Assembly (NCBI GenBank): GCA_903862415.1
Contig: CAIOYD010000041.1
Coordinates: 173,739-237,738, forward strand
Length of the DNA stretch: 64,000 bases
DNA from: an uncultured Oxalobacteraceae bacterium
GTDB taxonomy: Bacteria > Pseudomonadota > Gammaproteobacteria > Burkholderiales > Burkholderiaceae_D
Direction: 5' to 3'
Below, in pieces: positions 1 through 8,265 of the stretch (position 1 is its first letter; the number at the start of each line of letters is the position of its first letter). The notes under the pieces were generated by a model. The model was not told the origin of the DNA. It did not search any database and saw nothing but the letters and a program-made list of their open reading frames with translations. The position numbers and the translations under genes are program-made.

Positions 1-128
1 GTAGGAACGAGTGCTGTTTGGCATTATCATTACGGCTTGGTTTCAAGGTCAGCGAATTTGTGCTGGCAGTTTGAATGGCAAATTATAAATCTGTTACAAA
101 AAACGCGTACGATGCCCTTCTCAGGATC
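1..128. other. Window edge, no gene assigned
   Basis: Two plus-strand frames are open from the edge: one ends at a TGA at 72-74, the other at a TGA at 133-135 that overlaps the mltG start codon (ATGTTGA). The second could be the 3' end of a translationally coupled upstream gene, but its visible residues match no family I recognise. No convincing promoter is seen. Confidence 0.3.
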
Positions 129-1127
129 ATGTTGAAAAAATTATTAAGCTTACTTGTCGTGTTGTTACTAGTCAGCGCTGCCGGTCTGGCCTGGTGGGCA
201 AACCAGCCGCTGGCCACGACGGCGTATGAATTCCAGATTAAGCCCGGTAGTAGTCTGCGCAGCAGTGCGCAACAAATAGCCGCCGCCGGTGTGCCGCTGC
301 AACCGCTGCTGTTTGAATTGCTCGCACGCAGCCGGGGTATGGGGAATAAACTCAAAGCTGGAGCCTTTGAAGCGCAGGCTGGGATTACACCATCCGGATT
401 GCTGGACAAAATTGTGCGCGGTGAATTTTCTCAATTCAATTTCATTATTCTGGAAGGCTGGAACTTCCGCCAGTTGCGTCAGGCCATCTGGCAAAATCCC
501 TATCTGCAACACGATACCGCTAATTTGAGCGAGCAGGAAATTCTGTCCCCACTGACTTCGGACTTCACCCGGGCTGAAGGACTGTTTTTTCCCGACACTT
601 ATTTATTGCCCAAGGGCTCAAGTGATCGTGACGTCTATAAGCAAGCCTTTATGCAGTTGCAGCAGCATTTGCAGACTGTCTGGGATCAGCGTCCTGTGGG
701 CGTGACGCCATTAAAAACTCCTTATGAAGCTCTGATTCTGGCTTCGCTGATCGAAAAAGAAACCGGACAAAAAGCCGATCGTCGCATGATTGCCGGGGTG
801 TTTGTCAATCGGCTTAAAAAAGGCATGCTGCTGCAAACCGACCCGACTATTATCTACGGCATGGGTGAACGTTATGAGGGCAAGATCCACAAACAGGATC
901 TGCAGTCAGATAACGCTTACAATACCTATACCCGCAGCGGTCTGCCACCGACCCCGATTGCCATGCCGGGCATGGAGTCGCTGCTGGCCGCGCTCAATCC
1001 AGCCCCCACCGACGCCCTGTATTTTGTCGCCCGGGGTGATGGCAGCAGTCAGTTTTCAGCTACCCTGGATGATCACAATCACGCGGTACACCATTTTGTC
1101 GTAAAAAAAATTCACAAACCAAAATGA
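129..1127 (+). CDS. mltG: Endolytic murein transglycosylase MltG (YceG-like)
   Basis: Inner-membrane lytic transglycosylase that cuts nascent peptidoglycan strands and is thought to set glycan length. The chosen ATG gives [17 protein letters not shown], a short basic start followed by one membrane segment, as expected for this family. An upstream in-frame ATG at 75 would add 18 residues ahead of the anchor and is less likely. The YceG catalytic region is present: the SLIEKETG motif carries the conserved Glu, followed by [15 protein letters not shown], a [12 protein letters not shown] motif and a C-terminal [11 protein letters not shown] segment. Length, about 332 residues, is normal. The stop overlaps the tmk start (ATGA), so the two genes are one transcription unit, a common pairing in proteobacteria. 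Confidence 0.95.
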   Translation: MLKKLLSLLVVLLLVSAAGLAWWANQPLATTAYEFQIKPGSSLRSSAQQIAAAGVPLQPLLFELLARSRGMGNKLKAGAFEAQAGITPSGLLDKIVRGEFSQFNFIILEGWNFRQLRQAIWQNPYLQHDTANLSEQEILSPLTSDFTRAEGLFFPDTYLLPKGSSDRDVYKQAFMQLQQHLQTVWDQRPVGVTPLKTPYEALILASLIEKETGQKADRRMIAGVFVNRLKKGMLLQTDPTIIYGMGERYEGKIHKQDLQSDNAYNTYTRSGLPPTPIAMPGMESLLAALNPAPTDALYFVARGDGSSQFSATLDDHNHAVHHFVVKKIHKPK

Positions 1128-1732
1128 AATCAGCCAAATTTATTACCTTTGAAGGCATCGACGGCGCTGGCAAATCGACCCACATTCCATTTGTGGTGCA
1201 GTTGCTGGAGCAGGCTGGACATAACGTGGTGACTACCCGCGAACCCGGCGGCACCGAACTGGGCGAACAATTGCGCGCCCTGTTGTTACATCAAAACATG
1301 CATCTGGAAACCGAAGCGTTGCTGATGTTTGCAGCCCGTCGCGAACATATCGACAAAGTGATTGCGCCAGCACTGGCACGCGGTGACTGGGTGGTTTCAG
1401 ACCGGTTTACCGACGCCAGTTTTGCCTATCAGGGCGGCGGACGTCAACTGGCCATTGCCAAGCTGGAACAGCTGGAGCAATGGGTGCATGCTGATTTGCA
1501 GCCGGATATGACGTTGTTGTTTGATGTGCCGCTGGATGTGGCGCGGGCCCGCCTGCAGAGCGCACGTGAGCCGGATAAATTTGAGCAGGAACAGGCCGAA
1601 TTTTTCAGTCGTACCCGGGATGAATATTTACGCCGAGCCGCGCAATTTCCGGCACGCTTCCGGGTGATAAACGCCAATCGCCCGATAGCCGAAATTCAGG
1701 CAGAGCTAACTCGCATCATAAGCAATCTGTAA
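1124..1732 (+). CDS. tmk: Thymidylate kinase
   Basis: Phosphorylates dTMP to dTDP with ATP in the cytoplasm, the last specific step toward dTTP. The N-terminus has the P-loop [11 protein letters not shown], then the [10 protein letters not shown] motif that contacts substrate, the [15 protein letters not shown] motif and a LID-type region rich in Arg. 202 residues is a normal length. It overlaps mltG by four bases and is probably translated by coupling. In many proteobacteria holB follows tmk; here the next gene is the convergent bamD, so holB must lie elsewhere. Confidence 0.96.
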   Translation: MKSAKFITFEGIDGAGKSTHIPFVVQLLEQAGHNVVTTREPGGTELGEQLRALLLHQNMHLETEALLMFAARREHIDKVIAPALARGDWVVSDRFTDASFAYQGGGRQLAIAKLEQLEQWVHADLQPDMTLLFDVPLDVARARLQSAREPDKFEQEQAEFFSRTRDEYLRRAAQFPARFRVINANRPIAEIQAELTRIISNL

Positions 1733-1740
1733 TTAAGTGC

Positions 1741-1811
1741 GGTAGGGTGTCACGCCAAAGGCGTAATACACCAGGTAGCGGAATAATGTACAACCTGAAT
1801 AAACCGCTACC
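1741..1811. repeat. Palindromic intergenic repeat and hairpin between tmk and bamD
   Basis: GGTAGGGTGT...CGTAATACACC (1741-1772) is a variant of the palindromic element also seen at 13808 and 13863. A second inverted pair, GGTAGCGG (1774-1781) and CCGCTACC (1804-1811), could form a bidirectional terminator between these convergent genes, although no clear T-run follows. Confidence 0.5.
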
Positions 1812-1834
1812 CGGCCAATGACGATCAGCGAAAT

Positions 1835-2662
1835 TTACAGCCAGAACTGCCACCAGGATTTTTCTTCCTGACTGGCATGAGTAAATTTGCTTTTCGGGAA
1901 GTTGGTGGTGAATACCCGTTGGGCATCATCGCGCAGTTCGGATAACCCCATTTTGTCATAGCTGTTATAAAGCACAAACAGCGCTTCTTCAATGGCCGGT
2001 GCATCCGGATATTCGCGAATCGCCGATTGAGCCCGGTTAGCCGAAGAGAGATAAGCACCGCGACGATAGTAATATTTGGCCACATGCAGGTCATATTGCG
2101 CCATCGTGTTGACCAGATACTTCATGCGCAAAAGTGCATCTGGAGTATATTTACTTTGCGGGAAGGTGACTACCAGTGCTTTAAAGGCATCGAAAGCTTC
2201 CCGCGCTGCCTTCGGATCACGCTCGGTCATGTCTTGATGAGCAAGGGCCTGAAAGAAGTTAATTTGATCATTAAAGTTAACCAGACCACGTAAATAGTAA
2301 ATATAGTCGAGGTTTTCGTGTTTTGGATGCAATTTAATGAAGCGTTCGATCGCAGCAAGCGCCTGAGCCTGATCACCTTGTTTATAATAGACGTAGGGAA
2401 TATCCATTTGCGCTTGTTGCGCATAGGTTCCAAAAGGAAAGCGGGTTTCTAATTTTTCTAAATTCTTAATGGCACTTTCATAACTGCCACTGGCCAGATC
2501 GCCTTTTGCTTCTTCATATAACTTGGCTGCGGACCAATTTTTGGTGTCGTCCGATTTTTCAGGCAGTAAGCCACAGCCAGAAAGACCAAATACCGTAATA
2601 ACAATGAGCGTAGTAATGGAACGTAAGCGTTTTAATGATTTATTTTGCATGAGGTTTTGCAT
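1835..2662 (-). CDS. bamD: Outer membrane assembly lipoprotein BamD (ComL)
   Basis: Essential lipoprotein of the BAM complex that inserts beta-barrel proteins into the outer membrane. The N-terminus has a signal peptide ending in the lipobox LSGC, so the mature protein starts at a lipidated Cys. The body is TPR-like, with repeated helical pairs such as YEEAKGDLASGSYESAIKNL and QAQMDIPYVYYKQGDQAQAL. About 275 residues is usual. The start is uncertain: GTG at 2668, ATG at 2662 and ATG at 2650 are all in frame because of a small direct repeat (TTTTGCATGAG), and none has a good ribosome site; I chose the first ATG. It is divergent from rluD, as in many beta- and gammaproteobacteria. Confidence 0.93.
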   Translation of the reverse strand: MQNLMQNKSLKRLRSITTLIVITVFGLSGCGLLPEKSDDTKNWSAAKLYEEAKGDLASGSYESAIKNLEKLETRFPFGTYAQQAQMDIPYVYYKQGDQAQALAAIERFIKLHPKHENLDYIYYLRGLVNFNDQINFFQALAHQDMTERDPKAAREAFDAFKALVVTFPQSKYTPDALLRMKYLVNTMAQYDLHVAKYYYRRGAYLSSANRAQSAIREYPDAPAIEEALFVLYNSYDKMGLSELRDDAQRVFTTNFPKSKFTHASQEEKSWWQFWL

Positions 2663-2695
2663 GAGCACTTTTAAACAATCTTTTAATTATATCCG

Positions 2696-3751
2696 ATGGG
2701 ACATACTGTGATAGCAACTATTCCATCCAATTTGCCTGAGCCAGAAATCGAAAATCAAGCATTGTCCGACGATATCCTCGATGAAGAAACAGATGAGGCC
2801 GGTACCAATGACGCTTTTGACGCGACACCGATTATATTCAAATTAGACGATGATGTGTGCGGAGATCGTCTGGATAAAGTAATTGCCCGCCTGATACCGC
2901 AATTTTCCCGTAGTCGCCTGCAACAATGGATCGCTTCTGGCGATGTAACTGTTGACGGAGTAGCAAGTCGCAACAAAATGACCGTGTTAGGTGGCGAAGA
3001 AGTCATCGTCCGGCCGCAACCAGCCCCGGAAGACCATGCCTATTTGCCAGAAAAAATGGCACTCGACATTGTTTTTGAAGATAAGCACATGCTCGTCATC
3101 AACAAGCCAGCCGGTCTGGTCGTACATCCGGCTGCCGGCAATTGGTCCGGCACATTGCTCAATGGCTTGCTGCACCACTTTCCGGGTATTGCCGGCGTAC
3201 CGCGCGCTGGTATTGTTCATCGTCTCGACAAGGATACCAGCGGTTTAATGGTGGTAGCTAAAACCCTGGAAGCACAAACTGATCTGGTGCGGCAATTGCA
3301 GGCACGCACCGTCAAGCGTGAATATCTGGCGTTGGTCTGGGGCAAGCCAAATTTGACTGGAACAATTGATTTGCCCATGGCACGGCATCCGCGTGACCGG
3401 ATCAAAATGGCGGTCTCGGAAAGCCCTTCGGCCAAACCGGCCGTTACCCATTTTCAGCGTCTGGCCGCAGGGGCTCTCGACGGCAAGGCCGTGACTCTGG
3501 TCGCCTGTCAGCTTGAAACCGGTCGTACCCATCAAATTCGCGTGCATATGGCGCATCTGGGCTTTCCTCTGGTGGGTGATGTTTTATACGGCAAACAGCA
3601 TCTGGCCAGTTATTTTGGCCGTCAGGCTTTGCAAGCCCGTCGTCTGGGTTTGCTGCATCCTAAAAAACAAAAGGAATGTCTCTGGCAGGTTGAGCTGGCC
3701 GAAGATATTGCCGCCTTGCTGGTACGCGCCGGCATCAACGATGTTGCCTGA
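2696..3751 (+). CDS. rluD: 23S rRNA pseudouridine synthase RluD
   Basis: Isomerises specific uridines in helix 69 of 23S rRNA (positions 1911, 1915 and 1917 in E. coli). After an acidic leader of about 45 residues comes an S4 RNA-binding domain (DRLDKVIARLIPQFSRSRLQ, residues about 55-115), then the RluA-type catalytic domain with the HRLDKDTSGLMVVAK motif holding the catalytic Asp, and the GRTHQIRVHMAHLGFPLVGD motif near the end. The acidic N-terminal extension is longer than in E. coli, and a GTG at 2708 is an alternative start. The stop lies inside pgeF, so the two genes are coupled. Confidence 0.94.
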   Translation: MGHTVIATIPSNLPEPEIENQALSDDILDEETDEAGTNDAFDATPIIFKLDDDVCGDRLDKVIARLIPQFSRSRLQQWIASGDVTVDGVASRNKMTVLGGEEVIVRPQPAPEDHAYLPEKMALDIVFEDKHMLVINKPAGLVVHPAAGNWSGTLLNGLLHHFPGIAGVPRAGIVHRLDKDTSGLMVVAKTLEAQTDLVRQLQARTVKREYLALVWGKPNLTGTIDLPMARHPRDRIKMAVSESPSAKPAVTHFQRLAAGALDGKAVTLVACQLETGRTHQIRVHMAHLGFPLVGDVLYGKQHLASYFGRQALQARRLGLLHPKKQKECLWQVELAEDIAALLVRAGINDVA

Positions 3752-4502
3752 GTGTTTGCTTAAACCAAACTGGCCCGGCTTGCCGGAACAGTTTGGTGCC
3801 TACACCACAACCCGCCAGAGTGGTGTAAGTTTCGCGCCCTATGATGATGGCAGTGGTGCTCATGGCTTTAATCTGGCGACCCATGTCGGTGATCAGCCCG
3901 AGGCAGTAGACGCCAATCGATTACGGCTGAACTCCTTTTTACCTGCCCAACCACAGTGGCTCACACAGGTGCATGGCGCCAGCGTGGCAAATCTGGATGA
4001 TCCGACCACCGGACTGGAGGCAGATGCCGTCATGAGCACCCGGGTGGGTGCGGTGTGTGCTGTCATGACAGCAGATTGTTTGCCGGTGCTGTTTTGTGAT
4101 CCTGTGAATGGCGTGGTTGCCGCGGCACACGCCGGTTGGCGTGGGCTGGCGGCCGGAGTGCTGGAAAACACCGTGACGCAGATGTGTCGCGCAGGAGCTC
4201 GGGTCGAGCAGATTTTAGCCTGGCTGGGGCCGGCGATCGGACCGGAACAGTTTGAAGTCGGTGCTGAAGTTCGCGCACAGTTTGTTGCGTCAGCACCCGC
4301 CGATGCCAATGCGTTTGCGCTGTGTGGTGTCGAGAAATTTCATGCCAATATTTATCAGCTGGCACGACGGCGCCTGCAGGCTTGCGGGCTAGTCAGCATA
4401 GAGGGGGGAGAGTACTGTACGGTGACCCAGCGCAGGCAGTTTTATTCTTATCGCCGTGATGGTGTGACTGGGCGTATGGCCAGTTTGATCTGGGTTAAAT
4501 AA
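3741..4502 (+). CDS. pgeF: Peptidoglycan editing factor PgeF (YfiH, multicopper polyphenol oxidase fold)
   Basis: YfiH/DUF152 family. Members have been described as purine nucleoside phosphorylases or oxidoreductases and as removing misincorporated L-Ser from peptidoglycan precursors; which activity applies here cannot be read from sequence. The metal-site motifs are present: QVHGASVANL, MTADCLPVLFCDP and VAAAHAGWRGLAAGVLE supply the His-Cys-His ligands, followed by WLGPAIGPEQFEVG. The ATG at 3741 gives 253 residues, the usual size, and overlaps the rluD stop by 11 bases. The frame stays open further upstream inside rluD, but that part does not look like coding sequence. Confidence 0.92.
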   Translation: MLPECLLKPNWPGLPEQFGAYTTTRQSGVSFAPYDDGSGAHGFNLATHVGDQPEAVDANRLRLNSFLPAQPQWLTQVHGASVANLDDPTTGLEADAVMSTRVGAVCAVMTADCLPVLFCDPVNGVVAAAHAGWRGLAAGVLENTVTQMCRAGARVEQILAWLGPAIGPEQFEVGAEVRAQFVASAPADANAFALCGVEKFHANIYQLARRRLQACGLVSIEGGEYCTVTQRRQFYSYRRDGVTGRMASLIWVK

Positions 4503-4519
4503 CCCGTTTAATGCCAGGC

Positions 4520-4768
4520 TTACTCATCAGGTTCCAATTTTTCCGCAGTTTTGCTACTGTCATGCCGTTGTCGTTTTAGTTCGTTATCTTGTTGTGCTGT
4601 GGTATTGTTTGTCGCGTGATGTATTTTTTTGAAATTAACCAGATACCAAATAATACCCAAGGGAATTCCGCAGTAGCAGGCAAAAGTAATTATTCCTGCC
4701 ATGACCGAAGTTTCGGTAATGGCCATCATGGAAACAACATAAATCCAGGCAAGCGCGATGATATGCAT
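4520..4768 (-). CDS. Small two-helix membrane protein
   Basis: 82 residues with two predicted membrane helices (about 3-22 and 25-44: IIALAWIYVVSMMAITETSV and GIITFACYCGIPLGIIWYLV), then a hydrophilic tail ending KTAEKLEPDE. Small proteins of this shape are common as unannotated genes in Burkholderiales. It converges on pgeF with a 17-base gap and is divergent from phaC. The ribosome site is weak. No function can be given; a real gene is likely because its hydrophobic pattern is coherent and it fills the gap between two genes without overlap. Confidence 0.75.
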   Translation of the reverse strand: MHIIALAWIYVVSMMAITETSVMAGIITFACYCGIPLGIIWYLVNFKKIHHATNNTTAQQDNELKRQRHDSSKTAEKLEPDE

Positions 4769-4813
4769 ACAGTATCAGTTGGTAATATTGATTAAAAAAA
4801 CCGCCCAGACAGC

Positions 4814-6562
4814 ATGAACTCATTTCAACCTGAAACACTCGTGGCCGCTATGTTGGCTCAGCTAAATCAGTTGGCAGCGCCGAATCATAGCATGCCTGCC
4901 ATGCCCTCCGTGCCCGCCTTATTTCCTGTGCCGGTTACCGGTGCTGATGTCATGTCGGAGCAGATCAGCTCGATGCTGCAGGAACTCGGCGGCAGTATTG
5001 ATCCGCAAACTATGAGTCGTCTGCAACAAGAATATGTGCAGCACTACAGTGCTTTGTGGCAAGACATGCTGCAATCCAAACCCATCCAGATTGCGGATAA
5101 ACGCTTTAAAGCACCGGAATGGCAAAACTCTTCCATGCATGCATTTGCGGCGGCTTCGTATTTATTAAATACCCAACTGCTCACCGCCATGGCCGATGCA
5201 GTCGACGCGCCTAAGCGGGCCAAACAAAAATTACAGTTTGCGGTTGCACAAATCACCGACGCCTTTTCGCCGGCCAATTTTTTAGCCTTTAATCCGGAAG
5301 CGCAGGAAAAAATTATCGCCACCAAGGGCGAGAGTCTGACCAACGGCATGGCCAATATGCTGGCCGACATGCAAAAAGGGCGGATATCCCAGACCGATGA
5401 ATCGGCTTTTGAAGTTGGCCGCAATGTTGCCACCACCGCTGGCCATGTGGTGTATGAAAACCAGTTATTCCAGTTAATTCACTATCAGCCCCTGCATGCC
5501 ACGGTCTATGAACGCCCCTTGCTGATGGTTCCTCCCTGTATCAATAAATATTATATTCTGGATTTACAGCCGGAAAATTCGCTGGTGCGCTATGCGCTCG
5601 AGCAAGGACATTCGGTGTTTCTGGTTTCCTGGGTTAACCCCGATGAATCACTCGCCCACATCACCTGGGATGATTATGTCGACTCCGGCGTCATCGAGGC
5701 TATCCATGTGGTTCAGGAAATCTCTGGTCAGGAAAAAATCAATACGTTTGGCTTTTGTGTTGGCGGCACCTTGCTGTCGACGTCGCTGGCCGTGCTGGCC
5801 GCGCGCGGCGAACAGGCCGCCGCCAGCATCACCTTGCTGACTACCCTGCTGGATTTTTCCGATACCGGTGTGCTGGAAGTGTTTGTCGATGAGATGCAGG
5901 TAGAAATGCGTGAAAAATCCATAGGCCAGTCCGGTTTGATGTCCGGGCGTGACCTTGGCAGCGCCTTTTCCAGTTTGCGTCCGAATGATCTGGTCTGGAA
6001 CTATGTGCAATCCAATTATTTAAAAGGCGAAGCTCCGGTTGCCTTTGATTTGCTTTACTGGAATGGCGACGGCACCAATTTGCCCGGCCCGATGTTTTGC
6101 TGGTACCTGCGCAACACCTATCTGGAAAATAATTTAAAACAGGCTGGCAAACTCACCGTGGCGGGTGAAAAAGTGAATCTGGGTAAAATCAATGCCCCTG
6201 CTTTTATCTACGGCTCGCGCGAAGATCACATCGTTCCCTGGACTGCCGCGTTTGAATCCATGAGTTTGCTCAACCCGAAAAAACCAGCCAGAAATCGCTT
6301 TGTACTCGGCGCTTCCGGACATATTGCCGGTGTGATCAATCCCCCAGCTAAAATGAAACGTAACTACTGGTCATCGAATCAGTCCGGCGGTTCCGCGCAA
6401 GCCTGGCTGGAATCGGCCCAACAACAACCCGGCAGCTGGTGGCCGGAATGGTCGGCATTTTTAACAGAACATGCAGGTAAACCAATCAAACCAACGAAAG
6501 GAAAGGCCAAATACAAAACCATAGAACCGGCACCCGGACGGTATGTAAAAGCAAAGTGCTGA
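4814..6562 (+). CDS. phaC: Class I poly(3-hydroxyalkanoate) synthase PhaC
   Basis: Polymerises (R)-3-hydroxyacyl-CoA into PHA on the granule surface. 582 residues fits class I. The alpha/beta-hydrolase core has the modified lipase box GFCVGG with catalytic Cys315, with Asp471 in GSREDHIVPW and His503 in GASGHIAGV completing the triad at positions very close to those of Cupriavidus PhaC (319/480/508). The poorly conserved N-terminal region carries a Pro-rich stretch (residues 25-42). A Trp-rich segment near residue 425 and the C-terminal WWPEW motif are also typical. phaB follows 40 bases downstream, so the two form an operon; the usual phaA thiolase is missing from this locus. Confidence 0.97.
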   Translation: MNSFQPETLVAAMLAQLNQLAAPNHSMPAMPSVPALFPVPVTGADVMSEQISSMLQELGGSIDPQTMSRLQQEYVQHYSALWQDMLQSKPIQIADKRFKAPEWQNSSMHAFAAASYLLNTQLLTAMADAVDAPKRAKQKLQFAVAQITDAFSPANFLAFNPEAQEKIIATKGESLTNGMANMLADMQKGRISQTDESAFEVGRNVATTAGHVVYENQLFQLIHYQPLHATVYERPLLMVPPCINKYYILDLQPENSLVRYALEQGHSVFLVSWVNPDESLAHITWDDYVDSGVIEAIHVVQEISGQEKINTFGFCVGGTLLSTSLAVLAARGEQAAASITLLTTLLDFSDTGVLEVFVDEMQVEMREKSIGQSGLMSGRDLGSAFSSLRPNDLVWNYVQSNYLKGEAPVAFDLLYWNGDGTNLPGPMFCWYLRNTYLENNLKQAGKLTVAGEKVNLGKINAPAFIYGSREDHIVPWTAAFESMSLLNPKKPARNRFVLGASGHIAGVINPPAKMKRNYWSSNQSGGSAQAWLESAQQQPGSWWPEWSAFLTEHAGKPIKPTKGKAKYKTIEPAPGRYVKAKC

Positions 6563-6602
6563 TCAAAGCATAGAATTTATCTAAAATATAAAGGAGAGCA
6601 AC

Positions 6603-7343
6603 ATGAAAAAACGAATTGCATATGTGACTGGTGGTATGGGTGGTATCGGCTCTTCAATTTGCAAGCGCCTGTGCAAAGATGGCTTTATCGTGGTTGCTGG
6701 CTGTGGCCCCAACTCGATGCGCAAAGAATCCTGGTTAAAAGCCATGCATGCTGAAGGCTACGAGGTACATGCTTCCGAAGGTAATGTTTCCGACTGGAAT
6801 TCCACCAAAGAAGCGTTTGAAAAAGTCCGTACCGAAATCGGTGAAGTCGATGTACTGGTCAATAACGCCGGCATTACCCGTGATGGTCAGTTCCGCAAAA
6901 TGTCGCGCGAAGACTGGGATATGGTCATCAACACCAACCTGAATTCGCTCTTCAATGTCACTAAACAAGTCATTGATGGCATGGTAGAGCGCGGCTGGGG
7001 GCGGGTAATCAATATTTCTTCGGTCAATGGGCAAAAAGGGCAGTTTGGTCAAACCAATTACTCTACCGCCAAAGCTGGTTTACATGGTTTTTCCATGGCG
7101 CTGGCTCAGGAAGTGGCCACCAAAGGCGTGACCGTTAACACCGTTTCTCCAGGTTATGTCGGTACCGATATGGTCAAGGCAATACGTCCGGACGTGCTGG
7201 AAAAAATTGTCAACGGCATTCCGGTCAAGCGTTTGGCAGAACCAGAAGAAATAGCCTCTATTGTGGCGTGGATCGCGTCCGATGAAGGTGGTTATGCAAC
7301 CGGATCGGATTTCTCGATTAATGGCGGCTTACATATGGGCTAA
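6603..7343 (+). CDS. phaB: Acetoacetyl-CoA reductase PhaB
   Basis: NADPH-dependent reductase that makes (R)-3-hydroxybutyryl-CoA, the monomer for PhaC. It is a classical short-chain dehydrogenase: the cofactor glycine motif TGGMGGIG at residues about 9-16, NNAGITRD, the INISSVNGQKGQFGQTNYS segment with catalytic Ser and Tyr, and the YSTAKAG motif. 246 residues matches the family. A strong ribosome site (AAGGAGAG) precedes the ATG, and a clear terminator follows, ending the phaC-phaB unit. Confidence 0.96.
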   Translation: MKKRIAYVTGGMGGIGSSICKRLCKDGFIVVAGCGPNSMRKESWLKAMHAEGYEVHASEGNVSDWNSTKEAFEKVRTEIGEVDVLVNNAGITRDGQFRKMSREDWDMVINTNLNSLFNVTKQVIDGMVERGWGRVINISSVNGQKGQFGQTNYSTAKAGLHGFSMALAQEVATKGVTVNTVSPGYVGTDMVKAIRPDVLEKIVNGIPVKRLAEPEEIASIVAWIASDEGGYATGSDFSINGGLHMG

Positions 7344-7360
7344 AGCCCGGATTGGTCACA

Positions 7361-7386
7361 AAAAAGGGAGCGCGGCTCCCTTTTTT
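7361..7386 (+). terminator. Rho-independent terminator after phaB
   Basis: Perfect stem GGGAGC/GCTCCC (extended by A-T pairs) with a 3-base loop, followed by six T. It separates phaCB from phaR. Confidence 0.92.
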
Positions 7387-7551
7387 AGTTAACTCGCCTT
7401 CAGACTAGTTGCTTTCTGGTAAATCCGTTACCATCCAGCAGAAGACATTGCTATAATAAATGTCCTAATTTCATATCCTGCAACGGCCGGTTTTATTAAC
7501 AACCTATTTCCCTGCTTAAGCAAGCGTGGTGATAAATTCATTGGAATAACC

Positions 7552-8106
7552 ATGAGCGGTACAAAAAAAACAACCGAACATCTGATTAAAAAATACCCCA
7601 ACCGTCGGCTGTATGATACCCAATCGAGCACCTACATCACACTTGCTGATGTTAAACAGCTGGTCATGGACAATGATAATTTTGTAGTGGTGGACGCCAA
7701 ATCCAATGAAGACCTGACCCGCAGCATTTTGTTGCAAATCATTCTGGATGAAGAAGCCGGTGGTTCACCTATGTTTTCCAGTTCCGTGTTGTCGCAAATC
7801 ATCCGTTATTATGGCCATGCCATGCAGGGAATGATGGGTAATTATCTGGAAAAAAATGTTCAGGCCTTTATCGATATTCAGAATAAACTGGCAGAAAATT
7901 CTCTGCCCAATATCGATGGCAAACCCTTCAGCCCGGAAATGTGGACCCAGTTCATGAATGTCCAAGGACCAATGATGCAGGGAATGATGGGAAATTACAT
8001 CGATCAGAGTAAAAACTTGTTTGTACAAATGCAAGAGCAAATGCAAAACCAGACACTGGGTATTTTTACCGCCTTTCCCTTTACTCCCGAGAATAAACCC
8101 AAATAA
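7552..8106 (+). CDS. phaR: PHA accumulation regulator PhaR
   Basis: Cytoplasmic repressor that senses PHA granules: it binds DNA upstream of phasin genes and its own gene and is released when it binds polymer. The N-terminal PHB/PHA regulator DNA-binding domain is seen in IKKYPNRRLYDTQSSTYITL (residues about 12-31). Two copies of the PHB-accumulation motif follow, each starting with MQGMMGNY (residues about 92 and 143). 184 residues is normal. It is transcribed separately from phaCB because terminators lie on both sides. No phasin gene is next to it. Confidence 0.94.
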   Translation: MSGTKKTTEHLIKKYPNRRLYDTQSSTYITLADVKQLVMDNDNFVVVDAKSNEDLTRSILLQIILDEEAGGSPMFSSSVLSQIIRYYGHAMQGMMGNYLEKNVQAFIDIQNKLAENSLPNIDGKPFSPEMWTQFMNVQGPMMQGMMGNYIDQSKNLFVQMQEQMQNQTLGIFTAFPFTPENKPK

Positions 8107-8131
8107 GCACAGTTAATCAATGCCTGACACC

Positions 8132-8157
8132 AAAGAGCGTTCACCCGCTCTTTTTTT
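8132..8157 (+). terminator. Rho-independent terminator after phaR
   Basis: Stem AAAGAGCG (8132-8139) / CGCTCTTT (8146-8153), 6-base loop, then a continuing T-run. Confidence 0.9.
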
Positions 8158-8198
8158 ATGACCGTACATGGCGTAATTCTATAGATTATCGGCAACAG

Positions 8199-8212
8199 TT
8201 GATCTAAGTCAA
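8199..8212 (+). promoter_or_regulatory. FNR/Anr-type box upstream of the chemoreceptor
   Basis: TTGATCTAAGTCAA fits the FNR/Anr/FixK half-site pattern TTGAY-N4-RTCAA exactly. It lies 54 bases before the chemoreceptor start codon. A -10 element at the classical distance is weak (TACCTT near 8234); TATAGT at 8222-8227 is better but closer than usual. Confidence 0.6.
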
Positions 8213-8265
8213 TCGAGCACCTATAGTTTCTACTACCTTGTAGAGAGCGGAATTAAGGAGATAGC

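Noticed and set aside
3513..3740. Longer N-terminus for PgeF reaching back into rluD
   Set aside because: The added part lies wholly inside the rluD reading frame and the family starts near the ATG at 3741.
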